From positions 48,394,921 through 48,458,920 of the forward strand of contig CM055110.1 in NCBI GenBank assembly GCA_029204225.1: DNA of 64,000 nt. Direction: 5' to 3'. Under the pieces are notes generated by a model. That model was given only the letters and a program-made list of their open reading frames with translations. It was not told where the DNA came from and did not search any database. The translations under genes were made by a program, and so were the position numbers. This document shows, one piece after another, positions 38,211 to 49,813 of this stretch. The stretch's first letter is position 1. Every line of letters starts with the position of its first letter. The stretch is from Diphasiastrum complanatum (lineage: Eukaryota > Streptophyta > Lycopodiopsida > Lycopodiales > Lycopodiaceae).

Positions 38211-39705
38211 TGTTTCTTCTGTGGCAAGAAGGGGCACTATGCCTCTAATTGCTTTAAGAAGAATAACCAACTCAAGCAAGAAAATCTCTCCAAAGAGATT
38301 GAAGAAGGTTTTGTTGCAAGTGATGGAGAAGGATCACTCATGGTATCCAGTTTTTCTTCATCACCTTTCAAGAAAGATGGAGCTTGGTACATAGATAGTG
38401 GAGCTTCTTCACATATGTGCTGTTCAAAGGAGTCTTTTGACTCAATTGTACCTTACAAAGGAGTTAAGAGATCTATTTACACTGCTAATGATCATGAATG
38501 TTCTATAGAAGGAATTGGCAACATTCTATTGAAACTTGCTTCTTCAAAAGTTCTTGCACTTTCTAATGTTCTTTTCATTCCAAAACTTACAAAGAACTTG
38601 ATTAGTGTGGGAAAGTTGTTTGTTAATGGTTGTGATGTAAAGTTCAACTCCAATACTTGCTTTATCAAGAAAAATGATGAGATCCTAGCTGATGGATCTA
38701 GATGTGGTGGAATTTTTAAGTTGACTTCTTGTGAGAATGCAAACCTTTGTGAAGTTGCTTTGTTATCTAAGGAGGAGTTGTGGCATAGAAGGTTGGGGCA
38801 TTCTAACTTTAAATCTATGTCTTCTATGGTCAAGAAAGTGAAGGCTATTGGTCTTTCAAAATCTCTTTCCAAAGATTTCAAGCCTTGTGAGGCTTGTGCT
38901 ATTGCAAAATCTCACAGAAAGCCATATCAGAAGTCTTTTATCAAGACTACTCATTCTTTGGAACTTATATACTCGGATGTTCATTTTTCCTCTTCTAAAA
39001 GTATTGGTGGTGCAACATGTTTTGTCACATTTATTGATGACTTTACTAGATATACTTGGTTGTATCTACTTTCTTCAAAGGCTATGGTATTTGATCACTT
39101 CCTAATCTTTAAAGCTTATGTTGAGAAATAGTTTTCTTTCAAAGTTAAAGCTTTAAGATGTGATGGAGGAGGTGAATACATCTCCAATAAGTTTCATGAA
39201 TATTGTGAAGGTGAAAGAATAAAGAGAGAGTTTTCTTGTGTTTATTTTCCATCTCAAAATGGAGTTGGTGAGAGGAAAAACAGATCTTTATGTGAATGTG
39301 CTAAAGTAATTCGAGTTGAAGTTTCTTTGCCTATTGAATATTGGGGTGAAGCTATAAATTGTGCAAACTATTTGTGCAATAGATTACCTCACAATGCACT
39401 TGCTGGAAAATCACCTTTTGAAGTCTTGTTTAAGAAGAAACCTAAGGTAGATCACCTTAGAGTTTTTGGTTGTGCTTGTTTTGTTCATGTACCCTTGGAA
39501 CAAGGAAGAGAGATGATCCTAATTCTATTAAAGGGATCATGGTTGGATATGCATCTAACAAGAAAGCTTACAGAATCTATGTTCCCTCTACCTCAACTAC
39601 AATTGAGAGTAGGGATGTTATATTTCATGAGGATCAAAAATACATTCTTGAGGAGGACGAGTTCAAAGATTCTCACAAAGATACTCCAATCATCACCCAT
39701 GAGGC
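38211..39705 (+). pseudogene. pol: Copia zinc knuckle, protease, and integrase, two lesions
   Basis: Domains in order: zinc knuckle CFFCGKKGHYASNC; aspartic protease WYIDSGASSHMCCS near 38385 with VLFIPKLTKNLISVGKLF; pre-integrase ELWHRRLGHSNFKSMS near 38778; integrase core from LELIYSDVHFSSS (38960) through FVTFIDDFTRYTWLYLLSS, ALRCDGGGEYISN and FPSQNGVGERKNRSL; then NCANYLCNRLPHNALAGKSP and VFGCACFVHVPL. A TAG at 39129-39131 and a frameshift near 39510 are the only breaks seen; after the shift GIMVGYASNKKAYRIYVPS and SRDVIFHEDQKY are in frame. The catalytic D, D and E positions of integrase are all present. Reading ends in the inverted mini-element copy, where RT should start. Confidence 0.9.
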
Positions 39706-39938
39706 ATTAGATGAGTTCTTAATCCAAAAAAGACCCTTTGTAAAGATTCTTTTTAAATTTTTTCTTACACATGGACCAATCAAAACACTCAAATTTGAAA
39801 TCTACGTAACATAACTTTTTGAGTCCACATTTTGATTCCACACTAAAAAATGGCATATATTTCTAGTGGTAGGTCCGAATTTAGCGAAGTTTGGTGCATT
39901 CGAAAGCGCTTGACAAGTGCTTTCCAATGATATGTACA
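39706..39938 (-). mobile_element. Truncated inverted copy of the mini-element
   Basis: It aligns with the reverse complement of 37990-38210 (about 90 percent by eye) from GCATTAGATGAGTT through TCCAAAAAAGACCCTTTGTA to TTTCCAATGATATGT, where homology ends and copia RNase H sequence (TEAEYKAL) resumes. One terminal repeat is thus kept and the other lost, together with the whole RT. It forms an inverted repeat of about 220 bp with the copy at 37835 across 1.5 kb. Confidence 0.75.
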
Positions 39939-40180
39939 TCACATACTGAAGCTGAGTATAAGGCACTCATTACAACAACCGTAGGAAGTGCTTTGGATCA
40001 AGAGGTTGCTAGTGGAGCTAAAGATAATTATGGAAGATGATCTACCTATGATCATGTGTGACAACATTTCAGCCCAAGCCCTTGCCAACAACCCGATCTT
40101 CCATGCAAGGAGCAAACATATCGAAGTTGCACATCACTTCGTGAGAGAGAAGCAAAAGTTCCTTCATCAAGCATAGAGCC
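39939..40180 (+). pseudogene. pol: Copia RNase H C-terminal end
   Basis: TEAEYKALITT near 39950, then in a second frame LWIKRLLVELKIIMEDDLPM, CDNISAQALANNPIFHARSK and HIEVAHHFVREK. These are the final RNase H blocks of copia. The protein breaks after FVREK about 70 bp before the purine tract. Confidence 0.88.
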
Positions 40181-40239
40181 AATCTTGGAATAATACCAAG
40201 ATCCATGTTCAAGTCAATATAGATTGTTTTTAGGAGGAG

Positions 40240-41033
40240 TGTTAAAATGGAAAAATAATCCATCTTGACTTTAGGCTTGCTACAAATATTGTACCATGCA
40301 AGTATGTTGTTCATAAATGTAAAATGCCAAGTTTGGCCTAGATAGAACTCGAGCTACATGAATATGTCATATCTAGAATGATGAGTACAACTTGCATATA
40401 GATTGTAGACATCGAATTAGCAAAATTATGCTTGTAGAAAGTCGTGACAATTCACATGCATTAATTGTAAGTGATCCATAGTGACAAGCAAAGCATGCAC
40501 AAAGTGTAATGGACACATGCATGATGATTTGTACATTTCTAGTTAGAACTAGGACACTTGGAAAAAGTTGGTAGAGATTCATGCATGAGAAGTGACCAAT
40601 GTCACATAGACTCTAGTTTTCACTTTAGATGTCATTTAATGATGGATGGATGTGATTCTACCTCGAGCTACCTCAAACTCCATAAATATGTGTAGCTCTC
40701 CTCATAATTTTTTATGAAGAACAAAAGCTTTGTAGATATCTCATGCCATTTTGGATCCACACAAATTTTGCTTGTTATCTCTCTATATCTCTCTCTCTCT
40801 AACTCGTGTTGAGGCTAATGCTAATACACTGATATCTTGTACTTTTGCTCGTTAATGATTCATTGTTATCATTCTCTGTTGCTTAGCATGCTAGATTGTG
40901 GTTAAGCCATAACTTCTGTACTAGATCTTGCTATTCAATCTAGAATCAGGTTATAGTGCTAATCATAAAGCTTAATTAGATCTATCATACTTGTGGATCT
41001 TTCCCACACGTGTGAATTCTGAAAATTTTGTCA
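40240..41033 (+). repeat. 3' LTR of the copia element
   Basis: It is 794 bp, the second copy of 35501-36291, flanked right by ATATC and then minisatellite sequence. Confidence 0.9.
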
Positions 41034-41195
41034 ATATCTACCAAGCTTGTCGCAGACTGCTACATGGCAAGCCATGTAGGCCTACCCCATGGCAAATCAT
41101 GCAAGTTTGGGGTTTGCCACATGGCAAACCACGTAGTTCTAACATAGGCTTGCGTGGCAAGCCAACTAGGCTCTGTCACATAGGCCTCAGTGGAC

Positions 41196-41197
<2 letters not shown>

Positions 41198-41232
<35 letters not shown>
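41198..41232. repeat. (GA)n tract in minisatellite unit
   Basis: About 17 GA repeats following the phrase TGGACATAGAGA. Confidence 0.95.
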
Positions 41233-41235
<3 letters not shown>

Positions 41236-42690
41236 GGATGTCAAAAGGTGTCACATGGCAAGCCATGTGGAAAATCATGTAGGCTTGGGACTGTCCATGT
41301 GGCAAGCCACGTAGGCCTACCATAGGCTTGTGTGGCTTGTCACATGGCCTACCATAGGCTAAGTAGTAGGCCACATAGGCCTACTATCTAGCAAGCCTAT
41401 CATAGGTTGCCACATGGCAAATCATGCAAGCTTGGAGTTTGCCACATGGCATGACATGTCGACTTACCATAGGCTTGTGCGGCAAGCCAACAGAGCTCTA
41501 CCATATAGGCCTGAGTGGACCCAGAGAGAGATATAGAGAGGTGAGCTCGAAAGCTGAACATGGCAAGCCATGTAGGCCTACCATAGGCTTGCATGGCAGA
41601 CCACATAGGCATGGCATAGGCCTCATGTCTGCCATGCAAGCATGTTGTAGGTTGTCACATAGGCTTGCCATAGGCTTGTGTGGCAAGCCAACCAGGCTCT
41701 GCCCCATAGACTTGAGTGGACATAGAGAGAGAAAGAGATGGGGCTCACAAGCTACCACGTGGCACCATTGGCCTGCCACGTAGAAAACCATGGAGGGTGA
41801 TACTTTTCATGTCATAAGCCACGTAGGATTACCATAGGCTTATGTAGCAAGCCACATAGGCATGTCATAAATCTACTATCTGTCAATCTTGTTGTAGGCT
41901 GTCACGTGGAAAGCCACGTAGGTCTACCACGTAGCAAGTCTTGCAAGCTAAGGGTTTGTCATGTGGCAAACCATGTAGGTCTAACATAGGCTTGTGTGGC
42001 AAGCCAACCAGACTTTGCCATGTAGGCTTGAGTGAACCTAGAGAGAGAAAGAGGTGGGGCTCAAAAGCTGCCATGTGGCCAGCCACATATGCCTTCCATA
42101 GGCTTGTGTGGCTTGCCACATGGCCTACCATAGACTTGTGTGGCTTGCCACATGGCCTACCATAGGCTTGTGTAACACGCCACATAGGCCTGCTATCTAC
42201 CAAGCCTGTCATAGGCTGCCATGTAGCAATTACGTATGGCTGCCACATGGAAAATCATGTAGGCTTGGGGTTAGCCATGTGGCAAGCCACGTAGGTCCAT
42301 CATAGGTAAGCAAGCCAACCAGGCTCTATCTACGTGGTCTGCTATCTGCTAAGCCTGTCGCACACTGCCATGGGGCAGGCCACGTAGGTCTGCCACATGG
42401 CAAATCATGCAAGCTTGATGTTTGCCATGTGGCAAGCAGTAGGCCTACCATAGGCTTGTATGGCAAGCAAACCGGACTCTGCCATGTAGGTTTGAGTGGA
42501 CCTAGAGAGAGATATATAGGTGGGCTCGAAAGTTGCCATGCAGGCCTACCATAGGCTTGCGTGGCAGGCCACATAGGCATGGCATAGGTCTTATGTCTAT
42601 CACACAAGCATGTCACAAGCTATCACATAGGCTTGCCATCTTCTTGTGTGGCAAGCCAACCAAGCTCTGCCATGTAGGCTTGAGTGGACC

Positions 42691-42691
<1 letters not shown>

Positions 42692-42741
<50 letters not shown>
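42692..42741. repeat. (GA)n tract in minisatellite unit
   Basis: About 25 GA repeats at the same phrase position (TGGACCTAGAGA) as the shorter tracts. Confidence 0.95.
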
Positions 42742-42743
<2 letters not shown>

Positions 42744-42997
42744 GGGGCTCACAAGTTGTCACGTGGCAAGCCATGTAGGCATGTCATGAGACAAACCACG
42801 CAGGCTTGGGAATTGCCATGTGGCAAGCCACGTAGGCCTATCACAGGCTTGTGTGGCAGGTCATATAGGCATGACATACGCTTGATGTCTGCCATGCAGG
42901 CATATTGCGATCTGCCACATAGGCTTGACATAGGCTTGTGTAGCAAGCTAACTAAGCTATGCACCACGTAGGTTTGCCATGCAAGCTTGAGTGCAAC

Positions 42998-43000
<3 letters not shown>

Positions 43001-43075
<75 letters not shown>
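43001..43075. repeat. (AG)n tract at the end of the minisatellite
   Basis: About 37 AG repeats, the last and longest of the series; foldback-family sequence begins about 45 bp later. Confidence 0.95.
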
Positions 43076-43080
<5 letters not shown>

Positions 43081-43120
43081 ATTTTAAAGACTTTTCAGCC
43101 CTTCACAGTCGATTTTTCCT

Positions 43121-43499
43121 TCATAGAAATGCATTTTTCTTTCAACATTTACCGTGGAAAGTTTGATAATTTTTTTTAAATCCTTAGAGCACCCTTCAAA
43201 ATTTTGATAATGAAAGTCTCATTTGTTTAATACCTTTCACCATGAAAGTATGTACATGCACTTCAAAACACTATGTGTATTGGTAAAGGATAATTTGAAT
43301 TTGGAGTGAGTCCCTTAGATGCATGCATGGGGAGGAGGGCCACGCATCCTTTTCCCCGTACATGCATCCTCCTCCCCAAGTTTTTTAATTTAAAAAAGTA
43401 CATGCATGGGTGAGGGGAGGAGCACGCATGGTGCACCCATACACATGCACAAAAGTGTACATAAGTTTAAATATATATATAGATATATACACATATACA

Positions 43500-43539
<40 letters not shown>

Positions 43540-43690
43540 AACTTATGTACACTTTTGCGCATGTGTATGGGTGCACCCATGCATCCTACTCCCCTCACCC
43601 ATGCATGAGCTTTTTCTAACTAAAAAACTTGGGGAGGAAGATGCATGTATGGGGCCTCCTCCCCATGTACGCGCGCCCTCCCATACATGC
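43121..43690. repeat. Foldback palindrome, copy 1
   Basis: 43121-43290 matches the arm sequence at 62730-62905 (TTCATAGAAATGCATTTTT, GATAATGAAAGTCTCATTTG, ATGTACATGCACTTCAAAAC). From about 43385 to 43620 the sequence is a palindrome: CATGCATGGGTGAGGGGAGG, GGTGCACCCATACACATG and GTGTACATAAGTTTAAATAT on the left are mirrored on the right around a TA-rich centre at 43475-43535. It has no coding capacity. Confidence 0.88.
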
Positions 43691-44149
43691 ATATTGCACC
43701 TCCCCTTGGCCCCACCTCCCCAATTCAAAATTCAAACGTTGCTTTCTCCATCTCCCTCTCTCTCTTTGTGTCTCTTGCTCTTTGTCTCTCCATCCGTTCC
43801 TCTCCAAGATCCATCTCTCCTTTCTTTCTCTCAAGTGCAACGTAACAATCATCACTAGGTCAGAGGTCAGATCCTATGCTTCTGTGCCATTGCTGGGCCA
43901 TCCTAAAACCCTCTGCCCGCAGTCCTGATCCTTTACATGCCCAGCAGAGAGCAGCACCATGGCCTTGGGCATTGTGATTCGAGTAGTTGCAATCATCTAC
44001 ACCATTTTGCATATTTCAACTGGCTATAACATTGAGATTTATATTAGAAATGTCAAAAAGATTTGTTGCGAATCTAATTAATCTAATTAAAGATTTGTTG
44101 CGAATCTAATTAATCTAATTAATCCTCTCATTTGTCTTGTGGGCTTGCA
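43691..44149. other. Pyrimidine-rich stretch with a 32-bp tandem duplication
   Basis: 43735-43840 is C/T-rich like a plant 5' leader. A short frame at 43960-44078 (MALGIVIRVVAIIYTILHIS) is hydrophobic but unsupported. AGATTTGTTGCGAATCTAAT plus 12 more bases is repeated exactly in tandem at 44059-44090 and 44091-44122. Confidence 0.6.
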
Positions 44150-45156
44150 GGAAAGGGTGTCGGTTGGGGAGATGGACATCAATCAGGACACTGGTACCGA
44201 GCCTTGGTTGAGGGAAGTGGCAACTACAATGAAAAATGAATTTGTGCAGCCGTTGCATAGATTAAGACCTATAGTTGTAGCAGACGTAGGCTCTGATGCT
44301 TTTGTTTGAATTTTGTCTGTTGTCTACCACTATCTTATTTGAAACTAGCAACTATATCTCCCTCTGCTGCAAGCTTTCAGAAGTCAAATTCAAGTTATCG
44401 AATCTTTTTTTTTTTTGGACAAGCTGGTAGTGAGTTTCAATAAAAAATATTAGATAATCAGAACAATTGCTATGTTATTGCATAATCTTTTGGTAAGCTT
44501 GGAAACATCATGCATTTGAGACTATCATGTTTCAGTGTTTTCTTTCAGATCAAAGAATCTTTCACTTCTTACAATATGTAGGATATTTGAATTTGTGAGG
44601 GAATGGGCATTTCAGGCCTGTTTCATACCGGATTGATTGAGGTTTCTTTTACCTCTACCACACCACACATGGGTGGATGTTTTGTAGCCTTTAAATCTTA
44701 AATAGCACGGAAACATAAATCTTTAGGTCTTAATTTCATTTCGAGCAAGTAATTGGTATTTTAGGACGCAAAAAGTCCTCTGATTTCACTAGAGCAGTTT
44801 TGATGTGTGTGTGTGTGTGTCTTTGTTAAAATGGTTATCCTCCAAATGCATAATTTTGTTGGAATTTATTCGTAGATGCAGGTATCAAATTCTTCCACAT
44901 CACAGAAAGGATTGACACAGGAGGAATCTGTCTCTGTCTTTCATCGTTGACAGAGGAGTGCAACGTCCTGCCATCCATCGTTGAAGAATTACAACTAAGA
45001 GTACACTTGAGAGTAGAACCATTGCTGCTAGAATAGGAAGACAAATCCATTGCTGATCTAGCTAGATACTTTGAGAGAAAAATGGGCAACCTGCCTCTGT
45101 CTCTCTTCTATGACAGAAAAGGTATTTGGGGCTACTTCACGGATTTATAATTCACA
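44150..45156 (+). pseudogene. Exon-like blocks of an unidentified gene
   Basis: After a TTGCAG acceptor at 44151, a frame with ATG at 44172 reads MDINQDTGTEPWLREVATTM, then EFVQPLHRLRPIVVADV, to a stop at 44307. A second block at 44878-45156, also after a TGCAG, reads FFHITERIDTGGICLCLSSL, TEECNVLPSIVEELQLRVHL, one TAG, then ADLARYFERKMGNLPLSLFY and a stop. Both have convincing protein composition and splice-like borders. Between them is AT-rich sequence with a short GT run at 44807. I do not recognise the protein, and the TAG suggests decay. Confidence 0.4.
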
Positions 45157-45642
45157 ATGAAGGAATAAGTGTATTGCTTCTGCAAATTCAATACAGACAG
45201 AGAAGACTTTTTGAGCATTGTTTTTGCCTTCATCTTTGACAGAAAAGCCCTATTTTAAGCTTGTAGAACCGATAATTTCATCAGTTTTTTGCTGGTCGGC
45301 TTCACAATCAAGTTAAGTTATGAATTTTGTCTGAAATCCAGTTTCCACTATCTTTATGCTTAAGAAACAGAAAATTGTTATAATTTTTTTTCGTAATTCA
45401 TAAACGTATTCTGGATGAGAGGACATTGATTTTTGTCTTCAAATAAAAAACCGAAGTTGATCACAAACGCGTTCCGTATGATAGGCAAAGTTAAATTTTG
45501 TTTATAATAATGTTTTCATCTCTTTATTGCAAATGGACCAAATTGTAGCTAATTTTTGTTCACAAAGCTCAAACAAAATCAAGTGATCCCTATTACATCT
45601 ATTGACGCTTTTGGTTTTAATAAGCCCTCCTGACAATCAAAT
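45157..45642. other. Unassigned AT-rich stretch
   Basis: No gene or repeat can be supported. Confidence 0.4.
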
Positions 45643-45996
45643 TAGGGCATATATACATTATTGTTAGTCACTGATAGTATCCATATATTGTCCCAAAATG
45701 GACTTTAAAATCACTTCAGAACCCTAACTCATCAGCTCGGAGGATTTTGTGTTCTAATTTTATGACACATGATGCTTCTCAGCATTGCTTGGAATTTCTT
45801 TACGGCTAATGAATTGGTCTATTTTCTTTCTAGCCCCAACCTAGCGAGGGTTGTGTAGAATTATGGCATATATACATTGCTATTAGTCACTGATATTATC
45901 CCAAAATGGACTTAAAAATCACTTCAGAACTCTAACTCATCATCTAGGATGATTTTGTGTTCTAATCTTATGACACATGATGTTTCTCAGCATTTT
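45643..45996. repeat. Direct repeat of about 140 bp
   Basis: 45643-45790 and 45862-45996 share GGCATATATACATT, TAGTCACTGATA, ATCCCAAAATGGACTT and TTTGTGTTCTAAT.TTATGACA. The period is about 219 bp. The second copy leads directly into a CT tract at 46022. Confidence 0.8.
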
Positions 45997-46018
45997 GTGT
46001 TCTAACCTTATGACACAT

Positions 46019-46021
<3 letters not shown>

Positions 46022-46077
<56 letters not shown>
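46022..46077. repeat. (TC)n microsatellite
   Basis: 28 TC repeats at the left edge of the simple-sequence domain. Confidence 0.95.
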
Positions 46078-46080
<3 letters not shown>

Positions 46081-46239
46081 CCTAACCCTATAATTTTACC
46101 CTAACTGTAACCAACACCACCCTATCCCTAACCGTCACCAACACACATCATTTCATTACAAATTTCTACAAAATTCCATTCTCAAACCATGCAAAATTCT
46201 ACAAATTCCATTCTCAAAACATGCTCTTACCAGATCCTA

Positions 46240-47720
<1,481 letters not shown>

Positions 47721-47804
47721 CTCTCAGATTGCTGGATCACTCTCTCTCTTGCTCATTCGATCTAGAGCTCTCTCTCTCTCTTTCAAATTATCCCTGCTCC
47801 AGAG

Positions 47805-47912
<108 letters not shown>

Positions 47913-47949
47913 CTTGCTCGATCTAGAGCTCTCTCTCTCTCTCATTCGG

Positions 47950-48562
47950 ATCTGCAAACACACCTTATACCTCAATGTACTCCTTACATGATTAATTGTT
48001 TCATCATTTGGCATTATCTACAATCATATAAGGTATTGATTTGAAAACTGGACATCGTTGATCAACAAACGCACCTTATGATGGTGGTGTGATTGTTCAG
48101 CTTTGTCCGACAATTGTGATAGCAGGCTCACGACCCAAGGTTCCGACAGCAGGCTCTTCTCCTCACGCTTCTGATAACATGCAAGCCATGATCTTCAACA
48201 GCTCTTGTCAGTTGCGATCTTCAACAGCTCTTGCCAGTCGCGATCTTCAACAGCTCTGCTCTCCCTCTCTCTCTCTTTCACTCGTCGTGAGAACCGTTGA
48301 GAGAGAGGAACCATTCCCACGGTTCTCAACGGTTCTCACGACTCTCAACGGTTTCTCTCACAGTTCCTCTCTCACGTTCCTTTAGGCGGGCCTTCAAGAT
48401 CTGAGATCATGGTTCGTTCCCACGGTTCTCACGATTCTCATGGCTCTCAATGGTTTCTCTCACAATCCTTTAGGCGGGCCTTACAGATTTGAGATCACGG
48501 TCCGTTAGGCCACGCATTTCACTGCAAATGAAGGCAACGTTGACCACATTTCACCGCATTCC
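47950..48562. repeat. Left copy of a 2-kb higher-order repeat, with GAACCGT/ACGGTTC words
   Basis: ATCTGCAAACACACCTTATA at 47950 and the block AGCAGGCTC...AAGGTTCCGA and CTTCAACAGCTCTTGCCAGT at 48120-48250 return at 55725 and 55815-55950. 48285-48440 is rich in TTCTCACGGTTC words in both directions, allowing hairpins. It ends at the ATTCC target site of the young copia element. Confidence 0.75.
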
Positions 48563-49217
48563 TGTGAAAAATACAGATCCTAAGTGGATCTAAACTCCAA
48601 GATCATTGGCTTGAATGCTTGCATTCCAAACTACATAAGCTAGGAATTGGCAACACATTCTATGCTACCTAGAATGCAAAGAACTTGATCAAAAAGCATT
48701 TATCACAAATGGAAACTTTCATAAACATCAAGTGTGGCCCAAAATAGCATTATACAGTCCATAATACATCAGCCTACCACTTTTGGAAAGCACCTAAGAT
48801 CATACACAATAGCTTGAAGACAATACACACAACAATGCTCTCAATGGAGGAAGAAACAATGACAATGATCTATTGATCTCAATGAAGCATACAAAAGGTT
48901 TCTCCAACCTGTTCTCCACGACTTCCCTACTATTTATGGATGAGGAAGATGACTCTCTCTCCTCTCTCTAGAAGGTACTTGACCCTAGATATTCCCTATA
49001 TAGGAAAAATAGCTAAAAATGGCTTATATGACCAAAATACATCAAAATGGTCTCATTTTGAAGGGTATGAAGTTTGACACTTCATCATACTGAAAAAATA
49101 CAGTAAATAAAAACATTGTGGCCTGGTTCACACGTGTGAAACTCCAGAACCAAAACTATTTACAATTTTAGACAATTTAGGCCTCAAACTAGCTAGGAAA
49201 TGTTGACAATTTTCACA
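48563..49217 (-). repeat. 3' LTR of the young copia element
   Basis: It is 655 bp and holds the palindromic word CACACGTGTG near 49130 and a CTCTCTCTCC seed near 48954. The TGTGAAAAATAC start is at its left on the plus strand. Confidence 0.93.
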
Positions 49218-49708
49218 CTCCCTCTTCAACATTGGATGCTAGTTTCAACATAGTCTTTGAGCACATTCCAAGATTAGATCTATGCATTAAATATAGGTCC
49301 TTTCCCAATGGTTTGGTGAAGATATCAGCCACACACTCCTTTGAAGAGACATGTTGAAGCTCCACCTCTTTGGCAATGACTTGATCTCTCACAAAATGGT
49401 GAGCAATCTCAATGTGCTTGCTCCTTGCATGAAAAACAGGATTGCTTGCCAAGCTTTGGGCTGAAAGGTTATCACAAAGTATGATTGGAGTCTTCTCTGG
49501 TTCCAGCAAGTGAAGATCCAATAACATCCTCTTGATCCAAAGAATCTCCTTGGTGCATGTTGTTAATGCCTTGTACTCGGCTTCGGTGGAAGATAGAGAG
49601 ATAGTTGGTTGCTTCTTTGATAGCCATGAGACCACTCCATCTCCAAGATAGATTGCAAAGGCACTTGTTGACTTCCTATCCATTTGATCACCTGCAAAAT
49701 CTGAATCA
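49213..49708 (-). pseudogene. pol: Copia RNase H and C-terminus, separated from the main ORF by a deletion
   Basis: The frame reads SDFAGDQMDRKSTSAFAIYL at about 49700, SLSSTEAEYKALTTCTKEIL, PIILCDNLSAQSLASNPVFH and ARSKHIEIAHHFVRDQVIAK, ending VADIFTKPLGKDLYLM and a stop inside the LTR border. These are complete C-terminal RNase H blocks of copia without stops. It is out of frame with the upstream ORF because the RT between them is deleted. Only the last few codons overlap the LTR. Confidence 0.9.
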
Positions 49709-49813
49709 ACTCCTTGGTGCTTGCTTTAGCCCATACAAACTCTTTTGGAGATAGCACACATGATTAGGCTCATCATGTGAAACATAGCCCTCGGGTTGCT
49801 CCATGTAAATATC
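49709..49813 (-). other. Remaining RT segment between two deletion junctions
   Basis: About 35 codons read DIYMEQPEGYVSHDEPNHVC and YLQKSLYGLKQAPRS. The codons expected before it (through the LNG block) and after it (including the YxDD catalytic box) are absent. Junctions are near 49813 (APVAKM joined to DIYME) and near 49708 (KQAPRS joined to SDFAGD). Confidence 0.85.

Larger units (their letters stand above)
35501..41033 (+). mobile_element. Ty1/copia element with two LTRs, carrying a mini-element and lacking RT
   Basis: LTRs 35501-36291 and 40240-41033 (791 and 794 bp) start TGTT(G/A)AAATGG and end TTTTGTCA. The primer-binding site TGGTATTAGAGCC follows the first and a purine tract TAGGAGGAG precedes the second. 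Flanks are ATATA left and ATATC right, a one-mismatch 5-bp target duplication. Joining the flanks rebuilds a GCAAGCCA-type minisatellite unit, so it landed in that array. About 28 differences separate the LTRs. Gag, zinc knuckle, protease and integrase are readable. RT and most of RNase H are gone, replaced by a truncated mini-element copy. It is the same lineage as the element at 48563. Confidence 0.9.
41034..42990. repeat. GCAAGCCA-type complex minisatellite with embedded GA tracts
   Basis: About 2 kb is built from variants of short phrases: CACATGGCAAGCCATGTAGG, CCTACCATAGGCTTGTGTGG, CAAACCATGCAAGCTTGGGG, and GAGTGGACCTAGAGAGAG. The last marks unit ends near 41190, 41515, 41717, 42030, 42495, 42685 and 42988, with spacings of roughly 190-460 bp, so longer units are made by mixing phrases. 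GA tracts in it range from a few repeats (41520) to 25 repeats (42692-42741). Further pieces occur at 35455-35500 and 58535-58800. Apparent proteins in it are by-products. Confidence 0.88.

Noticed and set aside
41034-42990. Cys/His-rich small proteins in the minisatellite
   Set aside because: All frames on both strands give similar length reads because the repeat lacks stops; there is no start or family support.
46080-46135. CCCTAACCCTA-like words resembling an interstitial telomere
   Set aside because: Only a few irregular CCCTAAC words occur; no tandem CCCTAAA array of the plant type.
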